A stretch of DNA of 64,000 bases. It comes from an uncultured Gammaproteobacteria bacterium. Its GTDB lineage: Bacteria; Pseudomonadota; Gammaproteobacteria; Eutrophobiales; Eutrophobiaceae. The notes beneath the pieces were generated by a model, which worked only from the letters and a program-made list of their open reading frames with translations, was not told the origin of the DNA and did no database searches. The stretch's first letter is position 1. Each line of letters starts with the position of its first letter. Positions 17,742-27,395 of this stretch are shown here, one piece after another. Where the stretch lies: positions 2,107,501 through 2,171,500 of the forward strand of contig CALSRS010000001.1 of assembly GCA_943788815.1 (NCBI GenBank), written 5' to 3'. The position numbers and the translations under genes are program-made.

Positions 17742-18785
17742 ATGACAAACGAACAAATCGATCTTCGTAGTGATACCATTACTCGTCCCGTCCCTGAGAT
17801 GCGACAAGTAATGGCGAATGCAGAGGTTGGTGATGATGTATTTGGTGATGACCCAACCATTACTAAACTAGAGGCTGCGACTGCTGAAATTCTGGGAAAA
17901 GAAGCAGCGGTCTATGTGCCTTCGGGAACCATGGCCAATCAACTGGCAGTACGGTGTCATACTCAACCTGGTGATGAAATACTTCTTGATGCCAATGCCC
18001 ATATAATTTGGTACGAAGCCGGTGCGCCAGCTGCACTTTCCGGGGCAAGTTGTCGAGTGATACAGGGCACACGAGGTATCTTTACTGTTGATCAGTTTCT
18101 TGAAGCTCTGCGCCCTGCAAATATACACATGGCAAGCACACGTCTTGTTGCGCTGGAAAATACACATAATCGAGGTGGCGGTTCAGTTTGGCCACTGGAT
18201 CAGTTAACTGATGTCTGTCTTGCAGCGCGTGAGAAAAATATTGTTAGCCACCTTGATGGTGCAAGACTATGGAATGCCTCGATAGCAACTGGCATACCCG
18301 AATCAGATTATGCGAAACACGCAGATAGTGTGAGTGTTTGTTTTTCCAAAGGTCTGGGTGCCCCCGTAGGTTCAGTATTGGCGGGTAGCAGTATCTTCAT
18401 TGATAGAGCCAGGCATTTCAGAAAGCAGTTTGGTGGTGGGATGCGTCAGGCTGGGATTATTGCAGCAGGCGCCCTGTATGCATTACGTCACCATAGGGAT
18501 CGCTTGAAAGAAGACCATGATAATGCCCGTAAACTGGGCTTAGGTCTGGCAGAGGTTCCAGGAATTAATATAGATAGTGATTCGGTTGTTACCAATCTTG
18601 TCTATTTTGATGTAGAGCATATGACGGCCACTGAAATGGTTCTAAAGCTGGCACAATCAGGTGTGCTCGTAATTGCCACGGGTCCTAGTACGATCAGAGC
18701 GGTAACCAGCCTTGAGGTTGATAGTAAAGATATTGATAAGGTGATCAGTAAGATAGGCAAAATAGCATCTGAAATGAATGAATAG
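17742..18785 (+). CDS. ltaE: Low-specificity L-threonine aldolase
   Basis: This 347-residue PLP enzyme cleaves L-threonine or allo-threonine to glycine and acetaldehyde in the cytoplasm. It opens with IDLRSDTITRPVPEMRQVMANAEVGDDVFGDDPT, the classic aldolase N terminus. It has FVPSGTMANQLA-type text (YVPSGTMANQLA), the H87 segment ANAHIIWYEAGAPA, HLDGARLWNA, and the PLP lysine K203 in VCFSKGLGAPVGSVLAGS. The FRKQFGGGMRQAGIIAAGALYAL segment is also diagnostic. The length is usual for the family. Confidence 0.93.
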   Translation: MTNEQIDLRSDTITRPVPEMRQVMANAEVGDDVFGDDPTITKLEAATAEILGKEAAVYVPSGTMANQLAVRCHTQPGDEILLDANAHIIWYEAGAPAALSGASCRVIQGTRGIFTVDQFLEALRPANIHMASTRLVALENTHNRGGGSVWPLDQLTDVCLAAREKNIVSHLDGARLWNASIATGIPESDYAKHADSVSVCFSKGLGAPVGSVLAGSSIFIDRARHFRKQFGGGMRQAGIIAAGALYALRHHRDRLKEDHDNARKLGLGLAEVPGINIDSDSVVTNLVYFDVEHMTATEMVLKLAQSGVLVIATGPSTIRAVTSLEVDSKDIDKVISKIGKIASEMNE

Positions 18786-18857
18786 CATTTTGTCTTGATA
18801 AATAACGTGTTTGTTATAATCTCAAATTATAAATAATAGTATTTAAGGGAGGGGCAT

Positions 18858-20084
18858 ATGTTTAAAGCTAGATCCGTATACATAAAAATATCCATGATCC
18901 TGATTTTTGGTATCAGTTTATTCACTCAGGTTCAGGCGCAGTCAGTGACCATTTTCGAAGGAGCCAGGCTGATAGTTGGCGACGGTAGTGATCCTATTGA
19001 AGGCAGCGTATTTATTGTTGTTGATGATCGTATAACCCATGTGGGTAAAAAAGGTGTGCTCGCATTACCCAGCAATGCAAGTCGTGTGAACTTGAATGGC
19101 AAAACAGTGATGCCGGCAATTATTGATGCCCATAAACATACCTCCAATGACCGGGACGAATTAATCAGTCAACTAAAAGAGTTAGCTTATTATGGTATTG
19201 GCGCCGTACTTAGTCTGGGGCAGGATGTTAGTGATGCGCCGTTTCAGGTAAAACAAGAGAATATTCCAGGCACGGCAAGACTATATACTGCGGGACGAGG
19301 TATCACTACACCGGAACCTGGACGATCTGATACAGCCTATTGGATTAAAAGTGTTGAAGAGGGTAGGCAGGCAGTACGTGAGCAGGCGATGAAAGATGTG
19401 GATTTTATTAAAGTCTGGGTCGATGACCGGGGAGGTCAGTACACGAGGACATCAAATGAACAATACAGTGCCATTATTGATGAGGCACATAAACACGGTC
19501 TCCGCGTAGCAGCTCATATCTATTCGATGGAAGATGCAAGGGGTCTGTTACGTGCAGGTATCGATGCCTTTGCCCATGGGATCCGTGACAAAGATATTGA
19601 TGATGAGACTATAGAAATGTTCCGTGAACGCTCTAATGTTGTCCTTATCCCTAACCTGCCAGATCGAGGAATTGTTAGGGATTATAGCTGGTTGAAAGGA
19701 TCTGTATCAGATGAAGACCTTGCTAAACTCCAGGCTAATTCAAAAGAGAATCCTGAGACAGAGGAGTTTTTTGGTATACAGTCCCGTAATCTTGACGCCT
19801 TATATAAGGCTGGGGTGAAGATAGCAATGGGCACCGATGGTCGAATCATGTGGGAGGCGCATCAGCAGATGGAAGACATGGTGTCATCAGGGATGTCGCC
19901 AGCAGATGTTATTGTTGCTGCCACTAAAAACTCTGCCGAGGTTGTCGGTCTATATGATGCTGGGGTGATTGAAGCTGGTAAAAGTGCAGATTTTATTGTC
20001 CTGGATGCAAATCCTATAAGTGATATTACCAATACTCGTAAGATTAATTCAGTCTACCTGCGTGGAGTTAAAGTCCAACGATAA
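18858..20084 (+). CDS. Secreted metal-dependent amidohydrolase (imidazolonepropionase-like)
   Basis: This 408-residue amidohydrolase-superfamily enzyme is exported by a signal peptide (about residues 1-27, ending QVQAQ). The binuclear metal set looks complete: H92 and H94 in IIDAHKHT, the probable carbamylated Lys in FIKVWVDD (about residue 186), His in VAAHIYSM, His in DAFAHGI, and Asp in MGTDGR. The C-terminal PxxxADFIVLDANP strand returns to the small beta domain, as in imidazolonepropionase and prolidase-like members. A strong GGGAGGGG ribosome site lies just before the ATG. A shared terminator follows at 20109-20138. The natural substrate is not evident; such secreted members often act on dipeptides or lactones. 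Confidence 0.86.
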   Translation: MFKARSVYIKISMILIFGISLFTQVQAQSVTIFEGARLIVGDGSDPIEGSVFIVVDDRITHVGKKGVLALPSNASRVNLNGKTVMPAIIDAHKHTSNDRDELISQLKELAYYGIGAVLSLGQDVSDAPFQVKQENIPGTARLYTAGRGITTPEPGRSDTAYWIKSVEEGRQAVREQAMKDVDFIKVWVDDRGGQYTRTSNEQYSAIIDEAHKHGLRVAAHIYSMEDARGLLRAGIDAFAHGIRDKDIDDETIEMFRERSNVVLIPNLPDRGIVRDYSWLKGSVSDEDLAKLQANSKENPETEEFFGIQSRNLDALYKAGVKIAMGTDGRIMWEAHQQMEDMVSSGMSPADVIVAATKNSAEVVGLYDAGVIEAGKSADFIVLDANPISDITNTRKINSVYLRGVKVQR

Positions 20085-20108
20085 TAGAAATATTATTTCT
20101 GAAATAAT

Positions 20109-20138
20109 AAAGGGCAGAAGAATCTGCCCTTTATTTTT
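20109..20138. terminator. Intrinsic terminator, probably bidirectional
   Basis: A perfect ten-base stem, AAAGGGCAGA (20109-20118) with TCTGCCCTTT (20123-20132), closes a four-base loop AGAA and is followed by ATTTTT on the plus strand. The opposite strand also ends the stem in a T-containing run. It lies 24 bases after the amidohydrolase stop and 16 bases before the end of the converging EF-hand gene, so it can serve both. Confidence 0.9.
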
Positions 20139-20153
20139 AACTAGATCTAGATA

Positions 20154-20528
20154 TTATCTATTGCGTCTTGCCTGGATCCTTCGTGCATTAAAACGCTCAC
20201 GTGGAGCAATTTGACCATCATTATTTCTATCAATACGTTGACGCAGGTCCCTGACCCTGTCTAGGTCAGGTCTCACGCGATCAGGACGGACATCTGAACC
20301 CTGGCTTTCTTTCCATCGTTGGTGAAATTGTCTGGCATGATAGGCCTCGCGATCATTCAGCGTGCCATCACCGTTTTTATCAAAGTGGTTTAATATTCTC
20401 TCATGTTTCGGCCGCAGTTCCTGTTCTTCATCCTGCGCATCCGCCTTTGCAGGGACAGTAATTAATGCCCCGATTATTGTGAGTATGATTATGTCATCTT
20501 TGAGGAATCGTTTTATATAGGTATTCAT
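20154..20528 (-). CDS. Secreted EF-hand calcium-binding protein
   Basis: This 124-residue protein has a signal peptide (about residues 1-32, ending AKADAQ) and two EF-hand loops: DKNGDGTLNDRE (residues 50-61) and DRNNDGQIAPRE (100-111). Both have acidic or polar residues at positions 1, 3, 5 and 12, so both should bind Ca2+. The part between them is rich in Arg and Asp. It starts at an ATG with an AAGGAG ribosome site. It is convergent with the amidohydrolase gene and shares its terminator. The role is unknown; a periplasmic calcium sensor or buffer is possible. Confidence 0.82.
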   Translation of the reverse strand: MNTYIKRFLKDDIIILTIIGALITVPAKADAQDEEQELRPKHERILNHFDKNGDGTLNDREAYHARQFHQRWKESQGSDVRPDRVRPDLDRVRDLRQRIDRNNDGQIAPRERFNARRIQARRNR

Positions 20529-20816
20529 AATTTCTCCTTATTTTTATCCATAAACCAACTAACGGACGAGGCTCTTCAATGTTTACCTAACATGGAGAAT
20601 TAATCCGAAATACTGCCAAATTGTGATGTTGTTTGCAGTAATGAAATTCGAGTTTGATCATGTGATCAGGCCATATATGTGCTAATATTTTCGTCGTTTG
20701 AAATCTGCAGCAAGGAGGAAAGCTGGCCTGTCCACATTGCTGAAAATTACATTTTGTATATTGGGTTAATGGCTTAAGTCATTATTTTTGAACTTGTAAA
20801 AGGATTATTTGCAGAT

Positions 20817-23057
20817 ATGCGCCTCTCTGAAAACACAGCTTGTAGTATTGTTAAGTCAGGATCACCAGGCTCCTCTAAGAAAAAGGTGCTGGCCTGTGTC
20901 ATCCATCAGGCCTGTATTGGTACGGGCCTGTTCCTATTGCCCACATTACCGGCCATTGCCCAATCTTCCGGAGATGAATTATCCCGGGGACAGGTGCAAG
21001 AAGAGGTAATTGTGATTGGAGACCAGAGTGAATTCAGGCGTGATAATTCTTCAGTCACCAAATTTACTGAGCCTTTACGGGACACACCGCAATCTATCAC
21101 CACCCTCACCAGTGAATTTCTTGATCAACGAGGCGTTACCACACTTGAAGATGCACTGCGTACTGTTCCCGGCATCACCCTCGGCGCAGGGGAATTTGCC
21201 TGGCAGGGAAATAACCCAAATTTACGGGGGTTCTCATCACGCAATGATATGTTTCTTGATGGTATTCGTGACTTTGGAAGTTATGCACGTGACCCGTTTA
21301 ACCTTGAAAGGGTAGAGGTGCTGCAGGGGCCGTCTTCAATGGTATTCGGCAGAGGGTCAACGGGTGGTGTGATTAACCAGTCAAACAAGAAACCCTTGAG
21401 GGAAGAAGACTTAACAGCGGCCAATGTCAATATCGGGACCAATTCCACTTTACGAGGGACCGTTGATATTTCAAGACCAATCACATCACTGGGTGAAGAT
21501 GCGGCATTCCGGGTCAATATGATGGGGCATAAATCAGATATAGCCGGACGTGATGGTGGCGGTGCAAAACGTTTTGGTATTGCACCATCTCTTGCAATGG
21601 GACTGGGGTCGGCAACCCGATTGACCTTAAGTTATATGAAGCAGGTGGCCGATGATACACCGGATTATGGTTTACCCTGGTTTGGTACTGTCCCGGCAGA
21701 TGTTCCCAGAGAAAATTATTACGGGTTTGATGATGATTATGTGGATACCAATGCAGACATTTTTACTGTTGAACTTGACCACCAGTTAAATGATATTATC
21801 GATCTGAATTCCCAGTTTCGATATGCTCATTACACCCGAGATAATCGAATCACAGAACCTTTGATCGATGCCGGCACCCCGGCCGGAACCTCACCGGCAG
21901 ACATCACCATCGACCGTTATATATTTTTCGGTGACAGTACAGAGACTATGCTATTCGGCCAGGTCGGCGCGACATTTCTGTTCAATACTGGGGACATTGG
22001 ACATGCCCTGGTTACCGGTGTAGAGATTGGGAAAGAAACATCGGCACCCACCTTTGGTTTTGCTATCGGTGTACCTGGTACCAACCTGTTAAACCCGAAC
22101 CAGGGCGCAGGTTTTTCCGCTACCCGCCTTGAGACGCGCGTTGAAGCCGACACAACAGCCAAGAGTCTTGCCTTTTATGCACTGGATACCATCAAGTTTG
22201 GCGATACCATACAATTGGTCACGGGAGTGCGCTGGGACAAGTTTTCTACGGATTACGACGCAGATCGATTTGCCGGCACACCAACGAGGTTTACCGGTGC
22301 CGGTGCAGATACATCTGAATCGATTGAACAGACCGATAAAGTAGTCAGTTACCGGGCTGCACTAGTGTATAAACCGGTGGAATACGGCACTGTCTATTTT
22401 GGTTGGGGTACATCATTTAATCCTTCAGGTGAAACACTGTCGTTTGTTACCAGTGGGCGTGGTCTGGGTACCGGCAATGTGACTTTGAGTCCGGAAAAAA
22501 ATCGTAGCTTTGAGTTTGGAACCAAGTGGGAATTGCTGGACGAAAGCCTGGCGGTAAATGGTTCCATCTTTCGTATTGAAAAAACTAACGCCCGGGTCCC
22601 TGATCCGGATAATCCCGGATTTAATAAGCTGGAAGGAAAGCAGCGGGTAGACGGGGTCTCCTTTAATATCACAGGCCATCCCAGTGAAGACCTGGAGGTC
22701 TGGGCAGGTTATACCTATCTCGATGGAAAAGTAGTTAATTCGGGGTTTCCCAAGGTCGACACCCCTCACCATTCATTATCAACATGGGTGTCCTATCGAC
22801 TTACTCCCGTTTTGCAGTTTGGCGGAGGTGCCCGGTATCTTTCAAAACGCCTTGTCACCTCGGGCGCCACACCAAAATCTATCGATGGTTACTGGGCACT
22901 TGATGCCATGGGCAGTTATCAGTTAAATGATAGTGTGTTACTGAAACTCAACGTGTCTAATCTAACTGATAAATATTACTTCAGTCAGATTCATCCCTGG
23001 CACATCGTTCCTGGTCCAGGGATCACCGCAACGTTCGCAGCCAACTTCCTGTTCTAA
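20817..23057 (+). CDS. TonB-dependent siderophore receptor (Fiu/catecholate type)
   Basis: This 746-residue outer-membrane receptor has a long N-terminal leader (cleavage expected after LPAIAQ, about residue 49), a TonB-box-like EEVIVIGD at about residue 62, and a plug domain with SVTKFTEPLRDTPQSITTLTSEFLDQRG, ALRTVPGITLGAGE, NPNLRGFSSRNDMFLDGIRD and RVEVLQGPSSMVFGRGSTGGVIN. These are hallmarks of siderophore receptors of the Fiu/FhuA group. The barrel ends ATFAANFLF. A PiuC/YbiX-type hydroxylase gene begins seven bases after its stop, the same pairing as fiu-ybiX in E. coli and piuA-piuC in Pseudomonas, which supports iron-catecholate uptake. I did not find a convincing Fur box in the 288-base upstream gap. 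Confidence 0.9.
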   Translation: MRLSENTACSIVKSGSPGSSKKKVLACVIHQACIGTGLFLLPTLPAIAQSSGDELSRGQVQEEVIVIGDQSEFRRDNSSVTKFTEPLRDTPQSITTLTSEFLDQRGVTTLEDALRTVPGITLGAGEFAWQGNNPNLRGFSSRNDMFLDGIRDFGSYARDPFNLERVEVLQGPSSMVFGRGSTGGVINQSNKKPLREEDLTAANVNIGTNSTLRGTVDISRPITSLGEDAAFRVNMMGHKSDIAGRDGGGAKRFGIAPSLAMGLGSATRLTLSYMKQVADDTPDYGLPWFGTVPADVPRENYYGFDDDYVDTNADIFTVELDHQLNDIIDLNSQFRYAHYTRDNRITEPLIDAGTPAGTSPADITIDRYIFFGDSTETMLFGQVGATFLFNTGDIGHALVTGVEIGKETSAPTFGFAIGVPGTNLLNPNQGAGFSATRLETRVEADTTAKSLAFYALDTIKFGDTIQLVTGVRWDKFSTDYDADRFAGTPTRFTGAGADTSESIEQTDKVVSYRAALVYKPVEYGTVYFGWGTSFNPSGETLSFVTSGRGLGTGNVTLSPEKNRSFEFGTKWELLDESLAVNGSIFRIEKTNARVPDPDNPGFNKLEGKQRVDGVSFNITGHPSEDLEVWAGYTYLDGKVVNSGFPKVDTPHHSLSTWVSYRLTPVLQFGGGARYLSKRLVTSGATPKSIDGYWALDAMGSYQLNDSVLLKLNVSNLTDKYYFSQIHPWHIVPGPGITATFAANFLF

Positions 23058-23064
23058 CGCTGTC

Positions 23065-23745
23065 ATGTTGATCCGGGTACCAAATGTCCTTTCAGCTGAA
23101 CAGACTGAACAGATCATAGGGGCTCTTGAATCGGCTAATTGGGACGATGGCCGTCATAGCGCGGGGTATCTTTCTGCTGAAGTTAAAAACAATAACCAGC
23201 TTGCTGATCAGGATCCTGTCGCGTTTGAGCTTGGAAAAATAATCCTTGTTGCTCTGGACAACAATCCACTGTTTACCTCAGCAGCGCTACCTTTGAAAAT
23301 TCTGCCGCCCTTATTTAACCGCTATAGCTCAGGGCAGACTTACGGCCCACACATTGATGGTGCCATACGCCCTGTAAGCGGGACACCTCATCGTCTACGA
23401 ACAGATCTATCTGCTACATTATTTCTTAGTAGCCCTGATGATTACCAGGGGGGAGAACTAATCATTCAAGATACACTGGGTGAACGCAGTATCAAGTATG
23501 CTGCGGGCGATATGGTGTTATACCCGGGAAACACCATCCATCATGTAAGGCCGGTAACGCAAGGTACACGCCTGGCGTCTTTCTTCTGGATACAAAGTAT
23601 GGTTCGTGACCTGGAACAGCGAACCATTCTTTACAGGATGGATAATGCGATACAGGAACTGGCCAGGAACGACACAGCTCAATCGGTGTTAGTGGATCTG
23701 GCGGGTATTTATCACAATCTTTTGCGGCAATGGGCGGACACCTGA
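23065..23745 (+). CDS. piuC: PKHD-type Fe(II)/2-oxoglutarate hydroxylase (PiuC/YbiX family)
   Basis: This 226-residue cytoplasmic dioxygenase has the iron triad H96-x-D98 in YGPHIDGAI and H159 in GNTIHHVRPVTQGTR, with R169 as the expected 2-oxoglutarate anchor. The ends fit the family: MLIRVPNVLSAEQ at the start and the SFFWIQSMVRDLEQRTILY segment near the C terminus. It starts seven bases after a Fiu-like receptor, the standard arrangement of the family. It is thought to act in handling iron-siderophore complexes, but its substrate remains unclear even in E. coli. Confidence 0.93.
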   Translation: MLIRVPNVLSAEQTEQIIGALESANWDDGRHSAGYLSAEVKNNNQLADQDPVAFELGKIILVALDNNPLFTSAALPLKILPPLFNRYSSGQTYGPHIDGAIRPVSGTPHRLRTDLSATLFLSSPDDYQGGELIIQDTLGERSIKYAAGDMVLYPGNTIHHVRPVTQGTRLASFFWIQSMVRDLEQRTILYRMDNAIQELARNDTAQSVLVDLAGIYHNLLRQWADT

Positions 23746-23790
23746 GAAAAATTCCAGCTATTTTATATAGCTTATTTCTTGTTATCTCGA

Positions 23791-24702
23791 TTAATCAGTT
23801 GGTGGCACCATAACTGAATAAAGAATTCTCAGGAAGGTCTCCGGATTTAAAAATCCCTGTCCCCAGGACTCGTCATAATCTGCATTGGGTTTAAGCTCAA
23901 TAATTTCTTCGATGGTCTTGCCTTCATCTATCAGGTCTTGCATCCTGTTTCGGACAGTCATCAGCATTCTTCGATAGTTATTTAGGTCCCGCTTATTTCC
24001 CAGTGGTCCATGTCCGGGAATTATCCGGGTGTTGTTATCTGCAAGGCCAAGGACGAGATCAACAGCACGCAACATACCATTAATACTTCCTTCACTGGAT
24101 TTATCTATAAAAGGATAAATGCCGTTAAAAAAGACATCGCCAGCATGAATGACATTTGAATCTCGAAAGAATATGACACTATCACCATCGGTATGAGCGT
24201 TTAATACATGGATCGCTTCTATGGATTGATTGTTTAAATGGAAGGAAGCTGTTTCACTGAATGTTATTGTTGGAAGCGCGACATCCGATGCGGCCGGTAT
24301 TGCCTGATTAAAGGCCTCAATAAACCCTTCAGTACTCATACGCTTTCTTACATTATCATGCGCGATAAGTATCACGCCTTCATTTCCCAGGTTTTCATTA
24401 CCACCAGTGTGATCAAAATGCCAATGGGTATTGATCATGAATTTAATGGGTTGAACGGTAATCTCAGATAGCGCTATTTTTATTTTTTCTGTCAACGGAG
24501 CAAATTGATCGTCTATCAGAAAAATGCCATCGTCTCCAATAGAAGCACCTATGTTGCCACCTTGTCCGACCAGCATGTAAATTCCATTGGCTACTTCTAT
24601 GGTTTCAATGACGGTATCAACAAACTGATCTTCCTGCCCAAATACTGTAGGTGTATTGGCGAAAAAAGATAATAAAATTAAAACCCTAATTAACTTACCC
24701 AT
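23791..24702 (-). CDS. Secreted metallo-beta-lactamase-fold hydrolase (class B-like architecture)
   Basis: This 303-residue protein has a signal peptide (residues 1-22, ending TVFGQ) and an MBL domain: GIYMLVGQGGNIGASIGDDGIFLIDDQF, the zinc motif H93-x-H95-x-D97-H98 in NTHWHFDHTGG, a later His in LNAHTDGDSVIFF, an Asp in HAGDVFFNG, and a final His in IIPGHGPLG. These fit cyclase/dihydrolase-type MBL proteins rather than a clinical beta-lactamase. The ATG overlaps the last eight bases of the upstream CNNM/CBS gene, so the two are translated together. The substrate is unknown. Confidence 0.84.
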   Translation of the reverse strand: MGKLIRVLILLSFFANTPTVFGQEDQFVDTVIETIEVANGIYMLVGQGGNIGASIGDDGIFLIDDQFAPLTEKIKIALSEITVQPIKFMINTHWHFDHTGGNENLGNEGVILIAHDNVRKRMSTEGFIEAFNQAIPAASDVALPTITFSETASFHLNNQSIEAIHVLNAHTDGDSVIFFRDSNVIHAGDVFFNGIYPFIDKSSEGSINGMLRAVDLVLGLADNNTRIIPGHGPLGNKRDLNNYRRMLMTVRNRMQDLIDEGKTIEEIIELKPNADYDESWGQGFLNPETFLRILYSVMVPPTD

Positions 24703-25765
24703 TATTGATTTCCTCAGATTTTAAATTGTTCTTATTTATTTTATTCTTTCGTATTCTCCAGAAACGTCTCGCCAATTCTTGCATGTCTGTTACGGTATCG
24801 CTCTCATCGACAATTTCCACACCTAACATGGTTTCCAGTGCATCTTCAAGCGTAAGGATACCACGGACACCACCATATTCATCGACCACCAGCATAATAT
24901 GTGTGCGTTGATGAAGTAAGTTATCCATCACTTTCGATAGAGGAAGCATTTCATTTACCGACAGCATTTCACGTTTATATTGAGATACAGTATCAGAGGA
25001 TTTACCACCTGCCATCGCATACAGCAGGTCAGCTCTGAGAACAAAACCAGTAATGTTTTCTGGATCGTCCGTATACACAGGAATCCTGGAGAATACCTCT
25101 GATGAAAAATCGTTGTAGTATTCTTCTATCGTAATTGATTCGGGGATAGTATAAAGGACAGTTTTAGGAGTGATAGCATCTTCGACTTTTAGCTGGTCAA
25201 GAGAGAGTAAACTTACCATTATTCTGGATTCTTTTTTTGCCAGCTCACCTTCCTCCCAACCTTTTTCAGCCAAAGCGGCGAGCTCTTCGCGGCTAAAACC
25301 TGTGAGCATAGGGCCATCAGTCATCGAGCGTGTCAGATAATCGGAAAGTTTTACAAAAGGATATAATATCCAGATGAGGTAACGTACAAAGTATGCAGTT
25401 ACTGGGGCTAGTCTTTCCCAGTAATGCGCCCCCAGGGTTTTAGGAATGATTTCAGAAAAAATCAGTATCAGCAAAGTCATGATAGCAGATGCTATACCCA
25501 GAGCAGCATTACCAAATAGTATCGTTGCCTGTGCCCCTGCACCAGCTGCACCTACAGTGTGAGTGATTGTATTTAAAGTAAGGATTGCCGCAAGCGGTTG
25601 GCTAATATTTTCTTTGAGATCTCGTAATATCACCCCGGTTGGTTTACCTTCTTTTTCCATTACAGCGATATAGCCCGATGTGATACTTAATAATACGGAT
25701 TCAGCAATAGAGCACAGAAAAGAAAAAACAAGGGCTATCAGGACGTAGGTGACTAATAAAAACAT
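24695..25765 (-). CDS. CNNM/DUF21 membrane protein with CBS pair (CorB-like)
   Basis: This 356-residue inner-membrane protein has a CNNM transmembrane domain (about residues 1-170: FLCSIAESVLLSITSGYIAVMEKEGK, then LTLNTITHTVGAAGAGA and LIFSEIIPKTLGAHYWERLAP). A CBS pair follows (about 195-325: LSLDQLKVEDAITPKTVLYTIPE ... DEYGGVRGILTLEDALETMLGVEIVDESD). It lacks the C-terminal CorC_HlyC transporter-associated domain seen in longer members. Relatives export Mg2+ or Co2+; with mgtE in the same window it may be the efflux side of Mg2+ balance. It overlaps the following MBL gene by eight bases, which suggests one transcript. Confidence 0.86.
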   Translation of the reverse strand: MFLLVTYVLIALVFSFLCSIAESVLLSITSGYIAVMEKEGKPTGVILRDLKENISQPLAAILTLNTITHTVGAAGAGAQATILFGNAALGIASAIMTLLILIFSEIIPKTLGAHYWERLAPVTAYFVRYLIWILYPFVKLSDYLTRSMTDGPMLTGFSREELAALAEKGWEEGELAKKESRIMVSLLSLDQLKVEDAITPKTVLYTIPESITIEEYYNDFSSEVFSRIPVYTDDPENITGFVLRADLLYAMAGGKSSDTVSQYKREMLSVNEMLPLSKVMDNLLHQRTHIMLVVDEYGGVRGILTLEDALETMLGVEIVDESDTVTDMQELARRFWRIRKNKINKNNLKSEEINNG

Positions 25766-25835
25766 TTAAGGATTATTATACAGGAAAATATTTTACGTAT
25801 GAAAAAAAGTAAGCATAAAGTTTAGAAAATTAAGA

Positions 25836-27287
25836 CTATTTTTCAAGTTTTTCATTTACCCATCGAACTATCATACCGACAAGTTCTGGTTTGGTTTTCA
25901 TCATGCTGGATCCGCGTCCTGCATCATCGTACATGAGTAATTCAGTTTCCTTGTTATTGGACAGATGGTAGGTTTGACGGGTAGCTTCTGCAAGGCTCCT
26001 GCCGTCAGCCCTGACGTCGTTAATGCTTGCAGTTAAAAATAGCGGAATGTCCATTTCTGTAATGTACCGATTCGTTGTTTCATTTCCGCCATAAAATGAT
26101 AGTCCGACTATCGTTATTATGCGCTCATCTTGATAGGCAGAGGCAACAGTTGGCCCCCCGCGAGATGTTGCCGTGACCAGGGCGATGCGTTGAGGATCTA
26201 CCCCTGATTGTGATGCCAGATAATTGATCGCGGCTTTGATATCTTTTTGTATAGTGTCGATATCAAAGGCGTAAGGTCTTTCATTATTGGGTGCGCTTTT
26301 CATATAGCCACGTTGGTCAAAAATTAATGATGCCAATCCGGTTTTTGTGACCTCCCTGGCCAGGTGCCACCATGTCGTTGCATCATGATTCGCACCATGT
26401 ATAAAAACGACACCTCCTACTGGCTTTGAAACGGTGTCTATCCTGTCTGGCATATAAAGTGTCCCGCGCAATAGTTTTCGGTCTTCCGTTCTAAATGATA
26501 CTTCTGATTGATAACCGATACCGGCTAGATTTTTCAATAACCAGTCTGTCGTTTTGCCTATGGGGTTTCCAGGTCGGTTAAAGATAGAGGCTCCTCTATC
26601 CATCACAAACAATAATTCACTACCTTTATCATTCGAGAGAAAGTAGGGCTCTGAAGCCAATTGTTGTTTTTGTTTATTATCGTCTTCGCTCATAAAGGCC
26701 AGTACAGGCAGATCTTTTCGCATTTTTAAGGCGTTTCTTCCTTCATCACTTAACCAACCTGTGCTTAATAACACGGCTTTTATCTGCTCGGTATTTACAG
26801 CCGCTTCACGGACGACATAATCTACCATTATGCTTGCGCCAAATACCGCAATACGATTACCGTCTACTTCTTTTTGGGATGTCAGGAATTTAACAGCAGC
26901 ACGTATATCCAGTTGCATTGCATCACGTTCATCCTGGGTAAATAATTGAAATTCCTTTTCTCCATGACTGGCATCTGTGCCACGAACATCAACTGCTAGT
27001 GCCGCCATTCCCTTGTCTGTGATTCCCAGGGAAATCTCGTCACTTATACTTCTGGGCACCCAGTCAGGCTCGCTTAATATGACAACTCCAGGGATGGGGT
27101 TTGCATTGGCTCCAGGAGGAAGATACAAGGTGGCATATAAGGTCCAACCATCATCTGTTTTGAAGCTCGTTTCTTTGATAATCGATTTATTACTTTCCGG
27201 TATCTGTGCATATGTACTTGATTGAATCAGAAAGAGAAATAATGTTGCAGCACTAATTGTTTTTAGTAATGTGGAAATATTATTCAC
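25836..27287 (-). CDS. Secreted two-domain alpha/beta hydrolase
   Basis: This protein of about 483 residues carries two tandem alpha/beta-hydrolase folds behind a signal peptide (ending SSTYAQ). I chose the GTG at 27287 because GGAG lies six bases upstream and it gives a clean signal peptide; an in-frame ATG at 27326 and a longer start at 27356 lack ribosome sites. Domain 1 begins SFKTDDGWTLYATLYLPPG, with VAVDVRGTDAS and the nucleophile elbow VFGASIM, where the last Gly of GxSxG is lost. Domain 2 begins SFRTEDRKLLRGTLYMP, with VFIHGANHD, FDQRGY and the elbow TATSRGG, where the first Gly is lost. Both look like acyl-peptidase/dienelactone-hydrolase relatives. Whether both sites are active is uncertain. 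Confidence 0.8.
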   Translation of the reverse strand: MNNISTLLKTISAATLFLFLIQSSTYAQIPESNKSIIKETSFKTDDGWTLYATLYLPPGANANPIPGVVILSEPDWVPRSISDEISLGITDKGMAALAVDVRGTDASHGEKEFQLFTQDERDAMQLDIRAAVKFLTSQKEVDGNRIAVFGASIMVDYVVREAAVNTEQIKAVLLSTGWLSDEGRNALKMRKDLPVLAFMSEDDNKQKQQLASEPYFLSNDKGSELLFVMDRGASIFNRPGNPIGKTTDWLLKNLAGIGYQSEVSFRTEDRKLLRGTLYMPDRIDTVSKPVGGVVFIHGANHDATTWWHLAREVTKTGLASLIFDQRGYMKSAPNNERPYAFDIDTIQKDIKAAINYLASQSGVDPQRIALVTATSRGGPTVASAYQDERIITIVGLSFYGGNETTNRYITEMDIPLFLTASINDVRADGRSLAEATRQTYHLSNNKETELLMYDDAGRGSSMMKTKPELVGMIVRWVNEKLEK

Positions 27288-27395
27288 TATATTCTCCGGT
27301 AAAATAATCTTACATATATTTAGCATATTATAATTATATGTATATATTTTATACATAAATTAGATTTGAAATTATCACGCTATAAAAGCGATTTA

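Noticed and set aside
20529-20816. Fur or CRP site before the siderophore receptor
   Set aside because: TGATCA-TG-TGATCA at 20655-20668 is a short palindrome that fits neither consensus; no GATAATGATAATC-like site was found.
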